The notes beneath the pieces are model-generated. The model searched no databases. It saw only the letters and a list, made by a program, of their open reading frames with translations, and had not been told where the DNA came from. A DNA stretch of 64,000 bases from Pseudomonas kairouanensis (GTDB taxonomy: Bacteria; Pseudomonadota; Gammaproteobacteria; Pseudomonadales; Pseudomonadaceae): assembly GCF_004682055.1 (NCBI RefSeq), contig NZ_QUZU01000003.1:124001-188000 (forward strand), read 5' to 3'. Position numbers and translations under genes: made by a program. Numbering within the stretch: the stretch's first letter is position 1; the number at the start of each line of letters is the position of its first letter. Positions 19,725 to 28,378 of the stretch are shown here, one piece after another.

Positions 19725-20873
19725 TTACTCCCCCTGGCCAGCAGCGGCGGCAGGAGCGGGAGCGGAACCTGCAGGCTTGGCGTTGTCGGCGTCCTTGACC
19801 TGGACCTCGATGCCCGGCTTGATGAATTGCAGGCCTTCGGTGATCACGCGGTCACCGGCATTCAGGCCTTTTTCCACCAGCCAGTAGGCGCCGGAAGTGC
19901 GGTTGGCCACCAGTTGACGCTGCTCGACCTTGTTGTCCTTGTTCACCACCATGGCGGTCGGGATACCTTTGATATCGCGGGTCACGCCTTGCTGGGGTGC
20001 CAGGATGGCCTTGCTGTTCACACCGGCTTGCAGCTGGGCGTGGACGAACATGCCAGGCAGCAGGGTGTGGTCAGGGTTGGGGAACACGGCACGCAGGGTC
20101 ACGGAGCCGGTGGTCTGGTCAACCGAGACTTCGGAGAACTCCAGTTTGCCTTCCTGGCCGTAGTCGCTGCCATCTTCCAGGGTCAGCTTGACCTTGGCGG
20201 CATTGGCGCCGGCTTTTTCCAACTGGCCGCTTTCCAGGTCACGGCGCAGCTTCAGCATTTCGGCCGAGGACTGCGTAACGTCGACGTAGATCGGGTCCAG
20301 TTGCTGGATCACGGCCATGGAGTCGGTCTGGCCATTGCTGACCAGCGCGCCTTCGGTCACCGAAGAACGGCCGATACGCCCGGAGATCGGCGCGTACACC
20401 TTGGTGTAGCGCACGTTGATCTGGGCGGTTTGAACGTTTGCTTCGGCGGTCATGCGGTTGGCGACAGCGGTGTCGTATTCCTGGCGGCTGACGGCCTGTT
20501 CATCGACCAACTGCTTGTAGCGGTCGGAGATGGACTTGGTCTGGGTCAGGCTGGCCTGTGCGCTTTTAAGGGTGGCGTCATACACCGACGGGTCGATCTG
20601 GTAGAGCTGTTGCCCTTCCTTCACGTCGCCGCCTTCCTTGAACAGGCGCTTGAGAATGATGCCGTTGACCTGAGGACGCACTTCCGCGATGCGAAAGGCC
20701 GTGGTGCGGCCTGGCAATTCGGAGGTCAGGGTAAAGGCTTGAGGTTGAATGGTGACCACGCCGACCTGAGGGGTTTGAGCGGGCGGAGCCGCTTCTTCCT
20801 TTTTACATCCGCTGAGCAGCGATGCCAGGGCGACGGCAGTGACCAGAGCGGTAACAGCTGGCTTAAGTTGCAT
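19725..20873 (-). CDS. emhA: RND efflux periplasmic adaptor EmhA (TtgA/MexA)
   Basis: The membrane-fusion protein that joins EmhB to EmhC; 382 residues. MQLKPAVTALVTAVALASLL followed by SGC is a lipoprotein signal, so I chose the start at 20,873 rather than an upstream ATG 36 bases earlier. The lipoyl/hairpin core (EGGDVKEGQQLYQIDPSVYD ... YTKVYAPISGRIG) is typical of MexA-like adaptors. Transcription should start from the operator-overlapping promoter at 20,964-20,993. Confidence 0.95.
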   Translation of the reverse strand: MQLKPAVTALVTAVALASLLSGCKKEEAAPPAQTPQVGVVTIQPQAFTLTSELPGRTTAFRIAEVRPQVNGIILKRLFKEGGDVKEGQQLYQIDPSVYDATLKSAQASLTQTKSISDRYKQLVDEQAVSRQEYDTAVANRMTAEANVQTAQINVRYTKVYAPISGRIGRSSVTEGALVSNGQTDSMAVIQQLDPIYVDVTQSSAEMLKLRRDLESGQLEKAGANAAKVKLTLEDGSDYGQEGKLEFSEVSVDQTTGSVTLRAVFPNPDHTLLPGMFVHAQLQAGVNSKAILAPQQGVTRDIKGIPTAMVVNKDNKVEQRQLVANRTSGAYWLVEKGLNAGDRVITEGLQFIKPGIEVQVKDADNAKPAGSAPAPAAAAGQGE

Positions 20874-20963
20874 GAAGATCCTCGGGTCAGGCGCGCAGGG
20901 TGCGCACAAGAAGGGTGGAAGGTTTAAAAAATAAACGGCATGTAGATAAGTAGCTTGCTACGC

Positions 20964-20993
20964 AATATACTTACGTTCATGGTTGTTTGTAAA
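20964..20993 (-). promoter_or_regulatory. emhA promoter overlapping the EmhR/TtgR operator
   Basis: On the minus strand, TTTACA (20,988-20,993) and TATATT (20,964-20,969) form a promoter with an 18-base spacer. The spacer itself holds ACAAACAACCATGAACGTAA, which matches the P. putida TtgR operator as I remember it (one base differs). Repressor bound here would block both -35 and -10 of emhA. Confidence 0.75.
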
Positions 20994-21161
20994 CTCTTGA
21001 CAGGTTTCGCGAAATGTTGACAAAGCAACGTCCGAAGCCTCGATTCCATTACGTTCGGCACCCATGACGGTGTCGTCCCACAAAATATTCAGATGATCGT
21101 CTACCGCTGTTAATTCTGCGTTAACGGTAGTCTCTAGAGTCCTGATTGAGGTTTTACTGCC

Positions 21162-21794
21162 ATGGTTCGTCGCACCAAAGAGGAAGCTCAGGAAACGCGC
21201 AGCCAAATTCTCGACGCCGCCGAGCAGGCCTTTTATGAGCGCGGCGTGGCGCGTACCACGCTGGCGGACATCGCCGCGCTGGCCGGCGTGACGCGGGGCG
21301 CCATTTACTGGCATTTCAGTAACAAGTCCGACCTGCTCCAGGCATTGCTCGACACCCTGCATGAGCCGCTGGACGATCTGGCGCGCGCCAGTGAAAGCGA
21401 GGATGAACTCGACCCGCTGGGCTGCATGCGCAAGCTGCTGATTCGTTTGTTCCATCAAGTGGCCCTTGACCCGAAAACCCGGCGAATCAATGAGATTTTG
21501 TTTCATAAGTGCGAGTTCACCGATGAAATGTGCGACATGCGTCGCCAACGCCAGACCCATACGCTGGAATGCAACCTGCGCATCGGCCTGACACTGCGCA
21601 ACGCGGTTCATCGCGGGCAACTTCCGGAAAACCTCGACACTTCACGTGCCGCAGTGTGCATTCATGCCTACATCAACGGGCTGGTGGGCCAATGGCTGCT
21701 AATACCCGACAGCTTCCAGTTGCACCAGCAAGCGCAGTGTTGGGTTGATGCAGGGCTGGACATGCTGCGCCTGAGCCCTAGCCTGCGCAATTAA
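21162..21794 (+). CDS. emhR: TetR-family repressor of the efflux operon, EmhR/TtgR
   Basis: A 210-residue TetR-family regulator divergent from emhABC. The N-terminal HTH region reads [41 protein letters not shown], quoted here only in parts: the recognition helix is [11 protein letters not shown]. The C-terminal domain (residues 80-205) is the ligand-binding part, in TtgR a pocket for antibiotics and plant phenolics. The divergent layout and the TtgR-like operator in the shared 288-bp gap identify the target. GAGG lies 12 bases before the ATG. Confidence 0.93.
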   Translation: MVRRTKEEAQETRSQILDAAEQAFYERGVARTTLADIAALAGVTRGAIYWHFSNKSDLLQALLDTLHEPLDDLARASESEDELDPLGCMRKLLIRLFHQVALDPKTRRINEILFHKCEFTDEMCDMRRQRQTHTLECNLRIGLTLRNAVHRGQLPENLDTSRAAVCIHAYINGLVGQWLLIPDSFQLHQQAQCWVDAGLDMLRLSPSLRN

Positions 21795-21832
21795 CACAAA
21801 ATGCGTAATTGCATCAGGTTGTGTCAACAGTT

Positions 21833-21869
21833 AAGCCTAAGGAGGGTCAATCGTCCTTCCGGCTTATTT
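21833..21869 (+). terminator. Possible terminator of emhR
   Basis: AAGCC-TA-AGGA pairs with TCCT-TCC-GGCTT, followed by ATTTG. The stem is interrupted and the U-tract short, so this is a modest candidate. It lies in the 315-bp gap between emhR and xenB, which otherwise holds only the next REPIN. Confidence 0.4.
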
Positions 21870-21987
21870 GTGGGGTGACTTTATATACTGGCGAGTGGCC
21901 GGTTGATAGGTAGCCGGCTAAGTATTTTGTAGGGGTTTTGTTGCAGGGGTGTGAAGGAGTGTTGCTCTTCTGGTCTGCACAGATCCA

Positions 21988-22081
21988 AATGTGGGAGGGG
22001 GCTTGCTCCCGATAGCGGTGTGTCAGTCAATACATGTGCTGACTGAACCACCGCTATCGGGAGCAAGCCCCCTCCCACATT
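21988..22081. repeat. REPIN, GGGGGC/CCCGAT subfamily
   Basis: Arms AATGTGGGAGGGGGCTTGCT and complement, with the inner stem extended through AGCGGTG and CACCGCT. It lies 28 bases from the xenB stop. Confidence 0.9.
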
Positions 22082-22109
22082 GGATCACTGTACTACTTCA
22101 GATAGGCGA

Positions 22110-23165
22110 TCAGATCGCCAAAGTTGGATAGTCGATGTAACCCACCGGCCCCCTGCTATAGAACGTATCCGGACGCGGCTCATTCAGAGGCGCATCCGCC
22201 TTCAAGCGCGCCGGCAGATCCGGGTTGGCAATAAACGGCACACCCCAGGCCACTGCATCCGCTTTACCGCCAGCCAGCCACGCATTGGCGCTGTCTTTGG
22301 TAAAGCGCTCGTTGGCGATGTACACGCCCCCGAAGGCTTTCTTCAATTGCGGGCCCAGGCTGTCAGCGCCTTCCTTCTCACGGGAGCAGATAAACGCAAT
22401 GCCACGCTTGCCCAGTTCGCTGGCCACGTAGGTAAAAGTCTCAGCCAGGTTGTCGTCGCCCATGTCGTGGGAGTCGGCACGCGGTGCCAAATGCACACCC
22501 ACACGGCCCGCGCCCCAGATTTCGATGGCCGCGTCGGTCACTTCCAACAGCAGGCGCGCACGGTTTTCCAGGGAGCCGCCGTAGTTGTCGGTGCGCTTGT
22601 TGGTGCTGCTCTGCAGGAACTGGTCGAGCAGGTAGCCGTTGGCGCCGTGGATTTCCACACCGTCAAAACCTGCTGCCTTGGCATTCTCGGCACCGGTGCG
22701 GTAGGCGTCGATGATGTCGGCGATTTCAGCGGTTTCCAGGGCGCGCGGGGTGGGGAAGTCGGCGAGTGGGCGCACCAGGCTGACGTGGCCTTTAGGCTGG
22801 ATCGCACTCGGCGCCACCGGCGTTTCGCCGTTCAGGTAGGACTCATGGGAAATACGGCCCACGTGCCACAGTTGCAAGAAGATCTTGCCGCCCGCGCCGT
22901 GAATCGCCTTGGTCACGTTGGCCCAGCCGCGCACCTGGTCGTTGGACCAGATGCCCGGAGTGTCTGGGTAGCCCACGCCCAGCGGCGTCACCGAGGTGGC
23001 TTCGCTGAGGATCAGCCCGGCGGAAGCGCGTTGCACGTAGTACTCGGCCATCAGCGCGTTGGGGACGCGGCCTGCATCAGCGCGGCAGCGGGTCAGCGGC
23101 GCCATGATGATGCGGTTCGACAGTTCCAGGTCGCCCAGTTTGATCGGATCGAAAATAGTCGTCAT
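22110..23165 (-). CDS. xenB: Old-yellow-enzyme family flavin reductase, XenB/NemA type
   Basis: A 351-residue NAD(P)H-dependent FMN enzyme of the old yellow enzyme family, which reduces electrophilic alkenes, N-ethylmaleimide and nitro compounds or nitrate esters. Visible features are the N-terminal PLTRCRADAG region, the active-site block DGVEIHGANGYLLDQFL (His/Asn pair for the phenolate or carbonyl oxygen), STNKRTDNYGGSLENRARL and the FMN-binding region near GGVYIANERF. It is the last gene of an arsR-MFS-xenB operon, 29 bases after the MFS gene. XenA-type proteins differ in the N-terminal half; the full match to XenB is from memory. Confidence 0.88.
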   Translation of the reverse strand: MTTIFDPIKLGDLELSNRIIMAPLTRCRADAGRVPNALMAEYYVQRASAGLILSEATSVTPLGVGYPDTPGIWSNDQVRGWANVTKAIHGAGGKIFLQLWHVGRISHESYLNGETPVAPSAIQPKGHVSLVRPLADFPTPRALETAEIADIIDAYRTGAENAKAAGFDGVEIHGANGYLLDQFLQSSTNKRTDNYGGSLENRARLLLEVTDAAIEIWGAGRVGVHLAPRADSHDMGDDNLAETFTYVASELGKRGIAFICSREKEGADSLGPQLKKAFGGVYIANERFTKDSANAWLAGGKADAVAWGVPFIANPDLPARLKADAPLNEPRPDTFYSRGPVGYIDYPTLAI

Positions 23166-23194
23166 GGGAAAACACCTTTGTCTTTGGAAGTGGA

Positions 23195-24361
23195 TCAGTT
23201 GGTCGCAGGGGCCAGGTCGGCGTCACCGCCCTGACGGAAAGTAATCAGGGTCACCAGCAGCGCCAGGATCGCCAGGGCACCTGCCGCCAGCGGCACGCTG
23301 GTCAGGCCGAAACCGTGGGCAATCACCGTGCCGCCAACCCAGGCACCGAGGGCGTTGCCGATGTTGAAAGCGCCGATGTTCAGGGTGGACACCAGGTTCG
23401 GTGCTGCCTTGCCGAACGTCACCACGTTGATCTGCAACGCAGGCACGGCGGCAAATGCAGCAGTGGCCCACAGGAACAGGGTGATTTCGGTCGGGATCAG
23501 GGCAACGCTGGTCCAACTGAGCACGGTGGAAATCACCGCCATGCTGATAAATACGCCAATCAAGGTAGCGGCCAGGCGTTTGTCCGCCAGCTTGCCGCCG
23601 ATGATGTTGCCCAGGGTCAGGCCCAGGCCGATCAGCAGCAGGGTCCAGGTCACGCCTTGTGGCGACACGCCGGTGACATCGCCCAGCAGCGGCGCAACGT
23701 AAGTGAAGAGGGTGAACATCGACGCGGAGAACAAGGCGGTCATGGTCAACGACAACCAGATGCCAGCCCCCTTGAGCGCAGCCAGTTCGGCACGCATGTC
23801 GAGTTTTTCTTCATCACGCTTGGCCGGCAGGAAGCGGATAAGCCCGATCAGCGCCACCACACCAATGACCGTCACGGCCCAGAAGGTCGAACGCCACCCG
23901 GCGGCCTGGCCCAATGCGGTGCCCAGTGGCACGCCGAGCACGTTGGCCAGGGTCAGGCCGGTGAACATCAAGGCCACGGCCGACGCACGCTTGTTGGCGG
24001 GCACCAGGTTGGCCGCCACGACAGAACCAATCCCAAAGAACGCACCGTGGCAAAGCGCAGTGACCACACGGGCAAACATCAGCACGTTGTAGTCGCTGGC
24101 CAGGGCACAGAGCAGGTTGCCGACAATAAAGATGCCCATCAACGCTACCAGGGCGGCCTTGCGTGGCAGCTTGGCGGTGGCCAGTGCCATGAAGGGCGCG
24201 CCGATGGCCACGCCCAGGGCGTAGCCAGTCACCAGCCAACCGGCGCCAGGGATCGACACGCCCAGGTCCGCCGCCACATCGGGCAACAGGCCCATGATGA
24301 CGAACTCGGTGGTGCCGATGGCGAAGGCGCTGAGGGCCAGTATGAGTAGCGAGAGGGGCAT
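23195..24361 (-). CDS. MFS efflux transporter, AraJ/YdhP-like (DHA1)
   Basis: A 388-residue major facilitator with twelve predicted membrane helices. The opening LILALSAFAIGTTEFVIMGL and the motif VTGYALGVAIGAPFMALAT are typical of the AraJ/YdhP group of drug:H+ antiporters. The start at 24,361 (MPLSLLIL) was chosen; an upstream in-frame extension would lie in the arsR end. It sits 11 bases after arsR and shares its operator. Substrate unknown; the xenB neighbour suggests an electrophile or its reduction product. Confidence 0.85.
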   Translation of the reverse strand: MPLSLLILALSAFAIGTTEFVIMGLLPDVAADLGVSIPGAGWLVTGYALGVAIGAPFMALATAKLPRKAALVALMGIFIVGNLLCALASDYNVLMFARVVTALCHGAFFGIGSVVAANLVPANKRASAVALMFTGLTLANVLGVPLGTALGQAAGWRSTFWAVTVIGVVALIGLIRFLPAKRDEEKLDMRAELAALKGAGIWLSLTMTALFSASMFTLFTYVAPLLGDVTGVSPQGVTWTLLLIGLGLTLGNIIGGKLADKRLAATLIGVFISMAVISTVLSWTSVALIPTEITLFLWATAAFAAVPALQINVVTFGKAAPNLVSTLNIGAFNIGNALGAWVGGTVIAHGFGLTSVPLAAGALAILALLVTLITFRQGGDADLAPATN

Positions 24362-24372
24362 TGGGGTTTCCT

Positions 24373-24687
24373 TTACAGCGGTGCGCTGAGTTCGGTTATG
24401 AGCGCATCGAGGAACGCTTGGATGGTTTCCTCGTTGCGTTTGAAAAAGTGCCACTGCCCGGCCTTCTGGCTGCTGATCAAACCCGCCCGCTGCAACGTGG
24501 CCAAGTGGGCCGACACGGTCGACTGGGACAAGCCGCAGCGCTGGTCGATCTGCCCGGCACAGATGCCGTATTCGTGGTTGTGCAGTTGCTCGGGGAATTG
24601 CACTTTCGGGTCTTTGAGCCAGTTGAGGATGTCTCGCCGGACTGGGTGCGCCAGGGCTTTTATTATTTCGTCGAGGTCGATGGACAT
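24373..24687 (-). CDS. ArsR-family transcriptional regulator of the MFS-xenB operon
   Basis: A 104-residue winged-helix regulator: AHPVRRDILNWL, then the recognition helix CGLSQSTVSAHLATLQRAGL and the wing KAGQWHFFKRN. The canonical metal motif (ELCVCDL) is absent. Two cysteines are present, Cys43 and Cys51, which could sense thiol-reactive compounds, in keeping with xenB in the same operon; this is inference. Repeats of TTATATC-CGAT type upstream of the gene are likely its own operator. Confidence 0.88.
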   Translation of the reverse strand: MSIDLDEIIKALAHPVRRDILNWLKDPKVQFPEQLHNHEYGICAGQIDQRCGLSQSTVSAHLATLQRAGLISSQKAGQWHFFKRNEETIQAFLDALITELSAPL

Positions 24688-24738
24688 GGCAGGTGCTCAG
24701 TGTCGTGAAGTGTTATATCGCGATGAGGCGAACCTTAA

Positions 24739-24812
24739 ATCGTTATATCCCGATATACCAATATGAATTTGATCTGAGTCCAGGCCAAATCGGTATATCG
24801 GGTTATAACGAT
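24739..24812. promoter_or_regulatory. Long inverted repeat, likely ArsR operator
   Basis: ATCGTTATATCCCGATATACC at 24,739-24,759 (given in parts: ATCGTTATAT, CCCGATATACC) is mirrored at 24,792-24,812 with one mismatch; the arms are 21 bases and the spacer 32. A further TTATATCGCGAT half lies at 24,713-24,724, close to the arsR start. The arrangement lies between arsR and acpH and could regulate both. Confidence 0.65.
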
Positions 24813-24841
24813 ACGTTGACGGCAGTGGTAGACTGCGCGCC

Positions 24842-25426
24842 ATGAATTATCTCGCACATCTGCACCTGGGCGGCCAACTTCCTGCGCAACTGCTGGGCAG
24901 CCTCTATGGCGATTTCGTCAAAGGCCGCCTGCAAGGCCAGTACAGCCCGCAAATCGAGGCGGCGATCCAGTTGCATCGCGCCATCGACCGCTACACCGAC
25001 AGCCACCCGTTGGTGGGGGAGGCGTTGTCGCGCTTCAGCCTCACCCGCAGGCGCTATGCCGGGATCGTCCTGGATGTGTTTTTCGACCACTGCCTGGCGC
25101 GGGATTGGGCGTTGTATGCCGACCTGCCCTTGGAGCGCTTTACCTCCCAGGTGTACCGCGTGCTGGCGGCAGAGCCGCAGTTGCCGGGGCGACTGGCGCA
25201 GATCGCGCCCTGGATGGCGGCGGATGACTGGCTGGGGTCTTACCGCGAATTTGCGGTGATGGAGCAGGTGTTGCGGGGGATTTCGCGGCGGTTGACCCAA
25301 CCGCAGGAGTTGGGGTTTGCGATGCAGGAGTTGCGGGAGTTGTATGAGCCGTTGAGTGAAGACTTCCGAATCTTCTACCCCGAACTGCAAGCCTTTGCCC
25401 AAACCCAACTGATTACTGAGGTCTAA
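24842..25426 (+). CDS. acpH: Acyl carrier protein phosphodiesterase AcpH
   Basis: Removes the 4'-phosphopantetheine group from acyl carrier protein; cytoplasmic, HD-like metal-dependent hydrolase of the DUF479 family. The 194-residue length is that of E. coli AcpH. The N-terminal MNYLAHLHL and LGSLYGDFVKG carry the metal-binding His and Asp; IQLHRAIDRYTDSHP and VLDVFFDHCLARDW follow as expected. Its last codon and stop lie inside the left arm of a perfect palindrome. Confidence 0.9.
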   Translation: MNYLAHLHLGGQLPAQLLGSLYGDFVKGRLQGQYSPQIEAAIQLHRAIDRYTDSHPLVGEALSRFSLTRRRYAGIVLDVFFDHCLARDWALYADLPLERFTSQVYRVLAAEPQLPGRLAQIAPWMAADDWLGSYREFAVMEQVLRGISRRLTQPQELGFAMQELRELYEPLSEDFRIFYPELQAFAQTQLITEV

Positions 25427-25525
25427 ATGTGGGAGGGGGCTTGCTCCCGATGGCAGTGGTTCAGTCAATGTATGCAGTGACTGACACTCTGCTATCGGGA
25501 GCAAGCCCCCTCCCACATTTAGACC
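25420..25525. repeat. REPIN with perfect 32-bp arms covering the acpH stop codon
   Basis: The arms 25,420-25,451 and 25,494-25,525 are perfect inverted copies (outer part GGTCTAAATGTGGGAGGGGG). The left arm includes the final codon GTC and stop TAA of acpH. It lies between convergent acpH and olsA. Confidence 0.95.
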
Positions 25526-25557
25526 CCACATTTAGTGGGTTCTGTGTTCACTTGAGC

Positions 25558-26352
25558 TCAGGCAGCGAACGCAGGGCGAGCATCCACCTGATCAGCCTCC
25601 GGCACCGGCCCAAACAACGCCTTCTGCACCGCCTGCTGCGCCTGATGCGCCAGTGCCGCACGTTCCTGCCCGGCGCAGGCAATCGGCTTGAGCACATGAA
25701 TCTCCACATCGCCCTGGTCATTGGCAAACAGGCGCATCAGGTGCGAGAGCAAATCATCATCGCCAATAAACGGTGCCAGCGGGTCGACCTGGCCATCGCG
25801 CAGGTACCGGATCGCCACCGGCTGCAACGCCACCTGCGCATCAATCGCACTGGCCAGCAAACGCCCGTGGAAGGTGCGCAGGCTGCGGCCATCGGTGGTG
25901 GTGCCTTCGGGGAACATCAGCAACGGATGCTGTTGTTCCAGGTGGCGGGTCATCTGTTTGCGGATCAACTGGCTGTCGCCTGAACCACGGCGAATAAACA
26001 AACTGCCAGCCTTGGCCGCCAACCAGCCAGCCACCGGCCAGGTGCGCACTTCGGCCTTGGACAAAAACGACATTGGCGCCACCGCACCCAGCAATGGAAT
26101 ATCGGTCCAGGAGACGTGGTTGCTCACCCACAACATCGGTTGCGTCGGCAATTCGCCGTGTACGGTCACGCGAAAGGGCAGGGCATGGGTCAGCCGCGCC
26201 ATGAAAAACCGCGACCAGCGCTGGCGCCGTACCATGGAGTTGGCGATGCCCAGGCGCTCGAACAGCCCAAATACGCTGGCCATGCTCAGCCCCAGCGCCA
26301 CCACCCCCAGCACGCGGGCAATGCGCCCGTACACCCGCAGGCGGCTCATCAC
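25558..26352 (-). CDS. olsA: Lyso-ornithine lipid O-acyltransferase OlsA (PlsC family)
   Basis: Second step of ornithine-lipid synthesis: O-acylation of lyso-ornithine lipid at the inner membrane. The 264-residue protein has an N-terminal membrane anchor and the PlsC acyltransferase motifs: [14 protein letters not shown] (NHxxxxD motif), [12 protein letters not shown] (motif II) and [12 protein letters not shown] (motif III). The start overlaps the olsB stop by 4 bases, which with OlsB upstream sets its role apart from ordinary 1-acylglycerol-3-phosphate acyltransferase. Confidence 0.88.
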   Translation of the reverse strand: MMSRLRVYGRIARVLGVVALGLSMASVFGLFERLGIANSMVRRQRWSRFFMARLTHALPFRVTVHGELPTQPMLWVSNHVSWTDIPLLGAVAPMSFLSKAEVRTWPVAGWLAAKAGSLFIRRGSGDSQLIRKQMTRHLEQQHPLLMFPEGTTTDGRSLRTFHGRLLASAIDAQVALQPVAIRYLRDGQVDPLAPFIGDDDLLSHLMRLFANDQGDVEIHVLKPIACAGQERAALAHQAQQAVQKALFGPVPEADQVDARPAFAA

Positions 26353-27104
26353 ATTGCAGCCTTGAAGTGGCGGGCATAGCGCGGGCAGAGGTTGTCGCGC
26401 TTGAGCAGGATAAACACGTCGGCCACCTGGAAATCTTCATCCCAGCACGGCTCGCCGCAAATCTTCGCACCCAGGCGCATGTAGGCCTTGAGCAGCGGCG
26501 GCATCTCGGCGATGACGTTGGACGGCAGGTCCAGCGCCGGCAACGGTTTTTTCGGTTCGGCGCGCAGGTGTTCATTGCACAGGTAGCGTTCGCGCAGGCG
26601 CTGCATGATCGCATGGGCCTGGATGCCGCCGTCGTGCATCGGGATGCTCGCGCACCCCATCAGGTAGCTGTAGCCGCCCTGGTTGAGCACTTCAGCCAAC
26701 TCACCCCACAGCACGGCGATGGTGCCGCCGTTGCGGTAGGCGGGGTCGACGCAGGTGCGGCCGATCTCCAGGATCGGGCCTTGCAGGTGGAGCAGGCCAT
26801 GCAGGCTGAATTCTTCTTCACTGTAGAAGCGGCCCAAGGTGCTGGCGGCTGCGTGGTCGAGCAAGCGGGTGGTGGCTACCAGGCGACCGGTATTCAAGTC
26901 CCGCACACCGATGTGGCTGCAGTGAACATCATAGTCATCCATGTCCAGACCCAGCTCCGCGCCTTTCAGCTTGGCGTTGAACTCGCCGCTGAACACGTTG
27001 AACCGCAGGGCCTGGGCTTCCTGCAACGCCTGTGCACCAACCAGGCGTTCGGCTTGCAGACGGCGTTCATTGCCGGTGTCGCTGATGCGGGCGATCTGAG
27101 TCAT
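26349..27104 (-). CDS. olsB: L-ornithine N-alpha-acyltransferase OlsB
   Basis: First step of ornithine-lipid synthesis: transfers a 3-hydroxyacyl group from ACP to ornithine. The 251-residue GNAT-like protein (hemolysin-like/OlsB family) has [16 protein letters not shown], the block [23 protein letters not shown] (read in parts) and [15 protein letters not shown] chose ATG 27,104 because GGAG precedes it by seven bases; a second in-frame ATG 24 bases upstream has no such site. In Pseudomonas olsBA is induced by phosphate limitation through PhoB, and a Pho-box-like site lies about 95 bases upstream. Confidence 0.9.
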   Translation of the reverse strand: MTQIARISDTGNERRLQAERLVGAQALQEAQALRFNVFSGEFNAKLKGAELGLDMDDYDVHCSHIGVRDLNTGRLVATTRLLDHAAASTLGRFYSEEEFSLHGLLHLQGPILEIGRTCVDPAYRNGGTIAVLWGELAEVLNQGGYSYLMGCASIPMHDGGIQAHAIMQRLRERYLCNEHLRAEPKKPLPALDLPSNVIAEMPPLLKAYMRLGAKICGEPCWDEDFQVADVFILLKRDNLCPRYARHFKAAM

Positions 27105-27199
27105 GGCGAGTCTCCGAGTGCCGGCCACGATTTCGGCCGGTCGACTTTGTTGTCCAAACTCAGGCTAGGCAGGCCCGGTGTCATCTCCATGAAGTTATG

Positions 27200-27217
27200 G
27201 TGACGCTTGGATGACAG
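27200..27217 (-). promoter_or_regulatory. Pho-box-like site facing olsB
   Basis: On the minus strand CTGTCAT-CCAA-GCGTCAC. The first half matches the PhoB half-site CTGTCAT exactly; the second keeps GTCAC. It lies 96 bases upstream of the olsB start. Confidence 0.55.
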
Positions 27218-27222
27218 CCCCT

Positions 27223-27240
27223 TTGTCGCAAATCTGTCAT
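27223..27240 (+). promoter_or_regulatory. Pho-box-like site facing the serine hydrolase gene
   Basis: TTGTCGC-AAAT-CTGTCAT: the second half-site is perfect, the first keeps TGTC, and the linker AAAT fits the AT-rich linker of the consensus. TAGGCT at 27,251-27,256 lies ten bases downstream, the usual distance of a -10 from a Pho box. The gene start is 27,290. Confidence 0.55.
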
Positions 27241-27289
27241 CGCCCTGGGCTAGGCTCGCGGGCTTGAATGCCCCGTTGAGTTTGCGTCC

Positions 27290-28378
27290 ATGGTCAGAGG
27301 CTTGTTGTGTGTTGCCCTGCTGTTCGTCACCGTTAACGCCCACGCCGAAGCCTGGCCCGACAAAGCCTGGCCAGACAAGGAGTGGGCCAAGGGCACGCAG
27401 ATCGAAGGCCCAGCTGTCGATGCCCTGAATGCCTACGCTTTCCCACCGCGTGATGACACCACTCGCGAAGGTGTCCGTACCGATGCGCTGCTGGTGATCC
27501 AGGGCGGCCAGATCATCTACGAGCGCTACGCCGAGCCCACCACCGCCAGCACCCCGCACCTGACCTGGTCCATCAGCAAAAGCCTGATGGCCACGGTGCT
27601 GGGCGTGGCCTATGGGGAAAACCGCTTCAAGCTCACCGACCCCGTCGCTCGGTTTTACCCGCCGATGAAACAGCACCCGAAGGTGACGATGGCCGACTTG
27701 CTGCACTGGGCCTCGGGGCTCGACTGGCAGGAAGACTACGAGTACGCCCCGCTCAAATCCTCAGTGGTGGCCATGCTTTACACCCGTGGCCATAGCGACA
27801 TGGCCGAGTTCGCGGCGGATACCCAAGCCGCCCGCGCACCGGGCCAGGCCTTTCGCTACTCCAGTGGCGACAGCAATATCCTCTCCGCCGCGCTCAAAGG
27901 CATGCTCGGCCACAAGGCTTACATGAGCTATCCGTGGGACGCACTGTTCAAACCGCTGGGCATTCGCACCGCCACCTGGGAAACCGATGCCGATGAAACT
28001 TTCGTCGCCTCGTCCTATGCCTACCTCACGGCTCGTGATCTGGCGCGGGTCGGCCTGTTGATGGCGCGGGAAGGGCGTTGGGGTGATCAGCAGGTTGTGC
28101 CCAAGGACTGGGTCGCCTTCAACCGGCAGCCTTTCGCCCACTACCAGGCGGGCCAGGATGAAGCCGTACCGGGCGGCCAGTGGTGGCTCAACCAGGGTGA
28201 GCCGCGCCCCTGGCCCGATGCGCCTGCCGACACCTTCGCTGCCCTCGGGCATTGGGGGCAGGCGCTGTATGTGTTGCCCGCCGAGCGCCTGGTGATCGTG
28301 CGTTATGGCGACGACCGCGATGGCCGCTATCGCCATAACGAACTGCTCAAGCGCGTGCTTGCGGCGGTGCAGCCATGA
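27290..28378 (+). CDS. Secreted serine hydrolase, class C beta-lactamase family
   Basis: A 362-residue protein with a signal peptide (MVRGLLCVALLFVTVNAHA) and a beta-lactamase/esterase fold. The nucleophile motif SxxK is SISK in LTWSISKSLMATVLG, the YxN-like motif is YSSGDSN, and the C-terminal HWGQALYV corresponds to the KTG-like strand region. Such proteins are esterases, D-peptidases or amidases, rarely true beta-lactamases. The mature start carries a short repeat WPDKAWPDKEW. A Pho-box-like site precedes it and divergent olsB shares the region, so a role in phosphate-limited envelope remodelling is possible; this is inference. It overlaps the next gene by 4 bases. Confidence 0.82.
   Translation: MVRGLLCVALLFVTVNAHAEAWPDKAWPDKEWAKGTQIEGPAVDALNAYAFPPRDDTTREGVRTDALLVIQGGQIIYERYAEPTTASTPHLTWSISKSLMATVLGVAYGENRFKLTDPVARFYPPMKQHPKVTMADLLHWASGLDWQEDYEYAPLKSSVVAMLYTRGHSDMAEFAADTQAARAPGQAFRYSSGDSNILSAALKGMLGHKAYMSYPWDALFKPLGIRTATWETDADETFVASSYAYLTARDLARVGLLMAREGRWGDQQVVPKDWVAFNRQPFAHYQAGQDEAVPGGQWWLNQGEPRPWPDAPADTFAALGHWGQALYVLPAERLVIVRYGDDRDGRYRHNELLKRVLAAVQP

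Noticed and set aside
16707..20927. A 1406-codon open frame antisense to emhA and emhB
   Set aside because: It mirrors the third-position GC bias of the real genes; the translation is rich in Gly, His, Gln and Arg with no domain, while the minus strand encodes clear RND proteins.
27290..28378. Serine hydrolase as an antibiotic-resistance beta-lactamase
   Set aside because: SxxK is present, but the YSSGD motif and the absence of a clear KTG box fit esterase/D-peptidase-like relatives better.
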